A program made the position numbers and the translations under genes. The notes beneath the pieces are model-generated. The model searched no databases, was not told where the DNA came from, and saw only the letters and a list, made by a program, of their open reading frames with translations. From Bacillota bacterium (lineage in GTDB: Bacteria; Bacillota; Bacilli; Alicyclobacillales; SLC66): DNA of 8,279 bases. Positions 5,636 to 8,279 of this stretch are shown piece by piece (the stretch's first letter is position 1; each line of letters begins with the position of its first letter). The stretch is from assembly GCA_021799325.1 (NCBI GenBank), contig JAJZAS010000060.1, forward strand, positions 1-8,279. The letters run 5' to 3'.

Positions 5636-6548
5636 ACCACTTATTTCCGGCGGAATAGTCTTTCTCATCGTGTTGCTTTTTTTCGCGATTATGCCCTCCG
5701 TTTACAGCAATGAAGATTTGTTTTTTCAGGCTATGGTGTATCTTGCGCTTGCCCAAGGGGTCAATATTTTATATGGTTTCACTGGATATCTTCCATTTGG
5801 GTATGTTGGATTCTTTGGTACTGGGGCATATGCCGCGTCACTTTGCATCACCCTGTTACACTTTCCACCTGTTCTTGGCATCATTGCAGGAGGATTGGCC
5901 TCTGTGGTACTCAGCATATTATTATCGCCGCTACTCAGATTGTCAGGGGCTTATTTTGCCATTGGTAGCTTGGCCGCATCTCAAATGGTTTACTATATTG
6001 TTTCTAACCCATCTTTACAAAATATCACCAATGGGCCCTATGGGATTAACTTGGAATCCGTGTATCAACCGCATACCAGTTATGTGACCATGATCGTCAT
6101 ACTTGCGTTAGTCATGGGCGTAGTGATCTACATTCGAAATTCTCGGTTTGGCCTCTCTTTACAGGCCATTCGGGAAGACCCTGTCAGTGCAGGAATGGCT
6201 GGGGTGCATGTGGTGCGGCAACGAGCGATCGCTTGGTTTCTGAGCGCACTAATTGCCGGACTCGTTGGTGGTGCTTTTGCGTGGCACATTTCCGTCTTTT
6301 ATCCCACAACCGTTTTTGACTTAAACATCAGTATTTTTGCGATCGTTTTCACTTTATTTGGCGGCGTGACGACTGTCCTCGGACCGGTTCTTGGCATGTT
6401 CGTCCTCTACGGCTTCTATAACTTGATAGGCATTTCAGAACCACAGTATTTTCAATTGATTTATGGTATCTTAATTCTGCTTCTCGTCCTGTTTTTGCCT
6501 AGCGGAATAGTCTCGATTGTCAAAAGGAGGGGTCATTATGTCCCATAA
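5628..6548 (+). CDS. livM: Liv-type ABC importer permease, LivM family
   Basis: The second permease subunit, 306 residues. The family motif after the first helices reads GFTGYLPFGYVGFFGTGAYA (about 50-69); the more common Liv form is 'GxxGqxSLGHaaFfgiGAY', so SLGH is replaced by PFGY. The EAA-like loop SLQAIREDPVSAGMAGVHV is at about 177-195, followed by IAWFLSALIAGLVGGAFA. The C-terminus is LFLPSGIVSIVKRRG, as usual. The ATG overlaps the end of the LivH-type gene, and AAGGTGG lies 6 bases upstream within that gene. The 3' end overlaps the LivG-type start by 11 bases. Confidence 0.92.
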   Translation: MRKPLISGGIVFLIVLLFFAIMPSVYSNEDLFFQAMVYLALAQGVNILYGFTGYLPFGYVGFFGTGAYAASLCITLLHFPPVLGIIAGGLASVVLSILLSPLLRLSGAYFAIGSLAASQMVYYIVSNPSLQNITNGPYGINLESVYQPHTSYVTMIVILALVMGVVIYIRNSRFGLSLQAIREDPVSAGMAGVHVVRQRAIAWFLSALIAGLVGGAFAWHISVFYPTTVFDLNISIFAIVFTLFGGVTTVLGPVLGMFVLYGFYNLIGISEPQYFQLIYGILILLLVLFLPSGIVSIVKRRGHYVP

Positions 6549-7245
6549 TCCTCTTCTCGTACTAGAAAAAATAGTAAAACAGTTTGGCCAGTTCCGCGCG
6601 CTGGACGGCGTCAGCCTTTCGTTATCGCCCGGTGAAATATTAGGACTTGTTGGCCCTAACGGATCCGGTAAAACCACATGTATCAATGTGATCGCGGGGC
6701 TCTATCGCCCAGAAGAAGGCAGTGTGTTTTTTAATGGCAATAAAATCACCAAATATTCCTTAACCAAAATGGCGCATATGGGGATCAATCGCACCTTTCA
6801 AGTTCCCAAACCATTTAAGTCCCTAACCGTGAGAGAAAACCTGATCATTGCAGATCAATACGCCAAACGTCCACATCAACCGCTTGAAGAACTGCTGGAT
6901 TTTGTGGGATTGACGGCATATGCAAGTCGAGAAGCGGGGAGCCTTAACAGTTCTCAGCAAAAACTGCTGGATTTGGCGAGGGCGTTGGCCACGGGCCCAA
7001 GTCTGCTTTTGATCGACGAACTCGCTGCGGGTTTAAACCCATCAGAATTGGATAAAATGGCAGAAAAAATCAAGCATCTTGCTGAATCAGGCATCGCCAT
7101 TTTGCTTGTCGAACATTTATTGGGATTTATCAACAGCTTGACCAAACGCGTCATTGTGATGAATGCGGGCAAGGAGATTTTTGAAGGCGACCTTGAATCC
7201 GCAGCAAAAAATCCTGAAGTCAACGCTGTATACCTGGGAGGTTGA
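6538..7245 (+). CDS. livG: Liv-type ABC importer ATPase, LivG family, with degenerate signature motif
   Basis: A 235-residue ATP-binding subunit that drives the importer from the cytoplasmic face. Walker A is GPNGSGKT (39-46), the Q-loop is RTFQVPKPF with Gln88, Walker B is LLLIDE (156-161) with catalytic Glu161, and the switch His193 is in LLVEHLL. The signature, normally LSxGQ, reads LNSSQ (136-140): the Ser and Gly residues that contact ATP in the partner subunit are changed. The following DEPAAGL is DELAAGL. Because LivF has an intact LSGGQ, the dimer probably has one normal and one weakened ATP site (inference). AAAAGGAGG (6522-6530) lies 7 bases before this ATG, so longer upstream starts are not used. 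The protein is somewhat short for LivG (about 255). Confidence 0.9.
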   Translation: MSHNPLLVLEKIVKQFGQFRALDGVSLSLSPGEILGLVGPNGSGKTTCINVIAGLYRPEEGSVFFNGNKITKYSLTKMAHMGINRTFQVPKPFKSLTVRENLIIADQYAKRPHQPLEELLDFVGLTAYASREAGSLNSSQQKLLDLARALATGPSLLLIDELAAGLNPSELDKMAEKIKHLAESGIAILLVEHLLGFINSLTKRVIVMNAGKEIFEGDLESAAKNPEVNAVYLGG

Positions 7246-7247
7246 GC

Positions 7248-7964
7248 ATGGATACCTTGTTAGAGGCTACCGCCATCAACACCGGTTATGGACAGTTACA
7301 AGTGCTTTGGGATAATGAAATCATTGTGGGCAAATCAGAACGTGTAGTACTGCTTGGCGCAAACGGTGCGGGGAAAACCACATTACTTAAAGCCATCATG
7401 GGCTTGATACCACTTTGGAGTGGCAGTATTGTATTCGATGGAGATCATCTTGAGAAAAAAAGAACGGATGAACGATTCCAAAGCGGCGTGTCCTACATGT
7501 CTGAGATGGGCGTGATCGCAGGGTTAACTGTTGAAGAAAACCTTTTGATCGGCGGCTACTATTTAAATAAACAAGCGCAAAAGCAACAACTCGAGAAAAT
7601 GTACGAGCAATTCCCTGACCTCAAACAAAAACGCAAAAATGCGGGCGGAAGTTTGAGCGGTGGGCAACGCAAAATGTTAGGGGTAGCTAAAGCACTGATG
7701 AGCCAACCCAAATTACTGGTGATGGATGAACCATCAGCTGGGCTTTCTCCGCTTTTTGTTAAAGAAGTCATCGATTTTCTGATCAAGTCGACCGAAGAAT
7801 CCAATCTATCATTACTGATCGCTGAGCAAAACGTTAAATTTTTAGAGATTGCTGATCGCGTATACGTTCTTGACGGAGGAAGAATCACTTTCTCAGGCAC
7901 AGTGTTGGAATTGGTCGCAAATGATGCGGTAAAAAGAGCCTATTTCGGGCTAGAAGGAAGTTGA
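7248..7964 (+). CDS. livF: Liv-type ABC importer ATPase, LivF family
   Basis: The second ATP-binding subunit, 238 residues. Walker A is GANGAGKT (37-44), the signature an intact LSGGQ (136-140), and Walker B LLVMDEPSAGL (156-166) with Glu161. The switch region reads LLIAEQNVKF; Gln in place of His here is normal for LivF. The usual 'PEGR' stretch before LTVEEN is altered to SEMGVIAGLTVEEN, a small deviation. GGGAGG (7236-7241) lies 6 bases before the ATG, and the gene begins 2 bases after the LivG-type stop. This completes a five-gene importer, and the next ORF starts with the same 2-base gap. Confidence 0.92.
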   Translation: MDTLLEATAINTGYGQLQVLWDNEIIVGKSERVVLLGANGAGKTTLLKAIMGLIPLWSGSIVFDGDHLEKKRTDERFQSGVSYMSEMGVIAGLTVEENLLIGGYYLNKQAQKQQLEKMYEQFPDLKQKRKNAGGSLSGGQRKMLGVAKALMSQPKLLVMDEPSAGLSPLFVKEVIDFLIKSTEESNLSLLIAEQNVKFLEIADRVYVLDGGRITFSGTVLELVANDAVKRAYFGLEGS

Positions 7965-7966
7965 TC

Positions 7967-8020
7967 ATGAGTTGTTTTTTATGCCACCCTGATCTCGGAC
8001 CTCGAGTCCTCTATATGTGA
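7967..8020 (+). pseudogene. 5' stub of a sixth operon gene, broken after 17 codons
   Basis: ATG at 7967 has a good ribosome binding site (AGAAGGAAG, 7952-7960, 6-base spacing) and follows the LivF-type stop by 2 bases, just as LivF follows LivG. The ORF reads MSCFLCHPDLGPRVLYM and then hits TGA. The CxxCHPD...RVLY pattern vaguely resembles the N-terminus of some HIT-domain proteins, but 17 residues are too few to decide. The sequence after about 8014 does not continue a sensible protein in any frame. The likely reading is a gene interrupted by an insertion or by an assembly break; a genuine tiny ORF is less likely. Confidence 0.35.
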
Positions 8021-8113
8021 ATTTGGACAGGCCCCCCGGCACGGAAATTGGGGAACATCCAGTACTAAAGTGAATGATCCAGCGAACTCCAGCACATCTT
8101 ACTTGATCATTCA
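8016..8113. repeat. repeat-rich stretch, possible insertion-sequence end
   Basis: Non-coding-looking DNA starting with TGTGAATTTGGACAGG. It contains three spaced variants of one short motif: GAACATCCAG (8053-8062), GAATGATCCAG (8072-8082) and GAACTCCAG (8085-8093). A perfect 9-bp inverted repeat is also present, TGAATGATC (8071-8079) and GATCATTCA (8105-8113). A TG dinucleotide end followed by several related repeats recalls the termini of IS21-type elements, where they serve as transposase sites. No transposase is visible, so the assignment is tentative. It begins where the sixth operon ORF breaks off. Confidence 0.25.
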
Positions 8114-8140
8114 AAATCAGTCCCTTCTATTCAGCAAGAA

Positions 8141-8170
8141 AAGCCTGACAGGGAACTTCCTGCCAGGCTT
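8141..8170 (-). terminator. strong hairpin, terminator-like on the minus strand
   Basis: AAGCCTGACAGG (8141-8152) and CCTGCCAGGCTT (8159-8170) pair over 12 positions with one A·C mismatch and a 6-base loop. On the minus strand the stem is followed by TTCTTGC, giving TTTTCTT from the stem end, a modest U-tract. On the plus strand the T-run one would expect after the stem is replaced by GC-rich coding sequence. It may have been a bidirectional terminator whose right flank was lost at the junction. Confidence 0.45.
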
Positions 8171-8279
8171 CACCGACGGCATGCGCGCCGACATCGAGGG
8201 CAATATCTGGTGCAGCATGGGCTGGGGTGACCCGAAGGAGGACGGCGTGCGCTGCTACGCGCCGAACGGCGACATGATC
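8169..8279 (+). CDS. internal fragment of a gluconolactonase/SMP-30-like protein, foreign composition
   Basis: The last 37 codons read on as FTDGMRADIEGNIWCSMGWG and then DPKEDGVRCYAPNGDMI. The pattern 'DGMRxDxxGNxWc...GDPxxDGVxxyxPxGxxI' is that of the SMP-30/gluconolactonase beta-propeller family, whose members hydrolyse sugar lactones. The fragment is an internal part of the protein, with no start here, and runs off the window. 35 of the 37 codons end in G or C, quite unlike the AT-leaning codon use of the importer genes, and it starts right against the hairpin at 8170. It is most likely from a GC-rich genome, joined by misassembly or by recent transfer. The frame is open upstream to about 7983, but that part shows no protein character. 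Confidence 0.7.

Noticed and set aside
5710..6087. 125-codon frame inside the LivM-type gene
   Set aside because: It is an out-of-frame shadow of a clear permease gene, with no ribosome binding site.
7559..7900. 113-codon antisense frame in the LivF-type gene
   Set aside because: It mirrors conserved ATPase codons, and its product is a Ser/Cys-rich sequence without a recognisable domain.
7983..8168. In-frame N-terminal extension of the gluconolactonase-like fragment
   Set aside because: The frame is open, but it crosses repeats and the hairpin, has AT-leaning composition unlike the fragment, and its translation does not resemble the family.

Overview
The window looks like chromosomal DNA of a Gram-positive bacterium (Bacillota, Bacillus/Alicyclobacillus-like by inference). 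Reasons are strong AAAGGAGG-type ribosome binding sites, GTG/ATG starts, mid-40s GC by eye, a CcpA-type cre box, an RsbW/SpoIIAB-type ATPase and a CitB-family two-component system. The last ~110 bases are different: very GC-rich and apparently from another genome.

Layout. 1-228 (-): N-terminus of a membrane sensor, probably a methyl-accepting chemotaxis protein. 470-880 (-): RsbW-like anti-sigma/serine kinase with its own sigma-A-like promoter. 950-1194 (-): a 64-residue zinc-ribbon protein, apparently translationally coupled by an ATGA overlap to a 17-codon leader ORF. 1267-3229 (-): a CitB/DctR-type response regulator and its DcuS/CitA-type histidine kinase, overlapping by 29 bases. 3230-3457: divergent control region with AT-rich dyads, a -10 box and a cre box. 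3458-7964 (+): a complete branched-chain-amino-acid-type (Liv/HAAT) ABC importer in the order binding protein, terminator-like hairpin, LivH, LivM, LivG, LivF, with the last four overlapping or nearly touching. 7967-8279: a broken sixth ORF, a repeat-rich stretch, a strong hairpin and then a foreign gluconolactonase-like fragment.

Working model (inference). The kinase/regulator pair controls the divergent importer through the shared promoter region, with carbon catabolite repression through the cre site. The kinase has two membrane helices but almost no extracellular domain, so it probably does not bind the solute outside as DcuS/CitA do. It may sense through its cytoplasmic PAS domain or through the importer. 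The binding protein has a signal peptide but no lipobox cysteine, which is unusual for a Gram-positive importer. LivG has a degenerate ABC signature (LNSSQ). The imported solute cannot be read from the sequence. The regulator family suggests a carboxylate as much as an amino acid.

No CRISPR array, tRNA, rRNA or obviously novel defence system is visible. The most unusual points are the kinase without a sensor domain beside a non-lipidated importer, the LivG signature, the hairpin behind the binding-protein gene, and the abrupt composition change near 8170.
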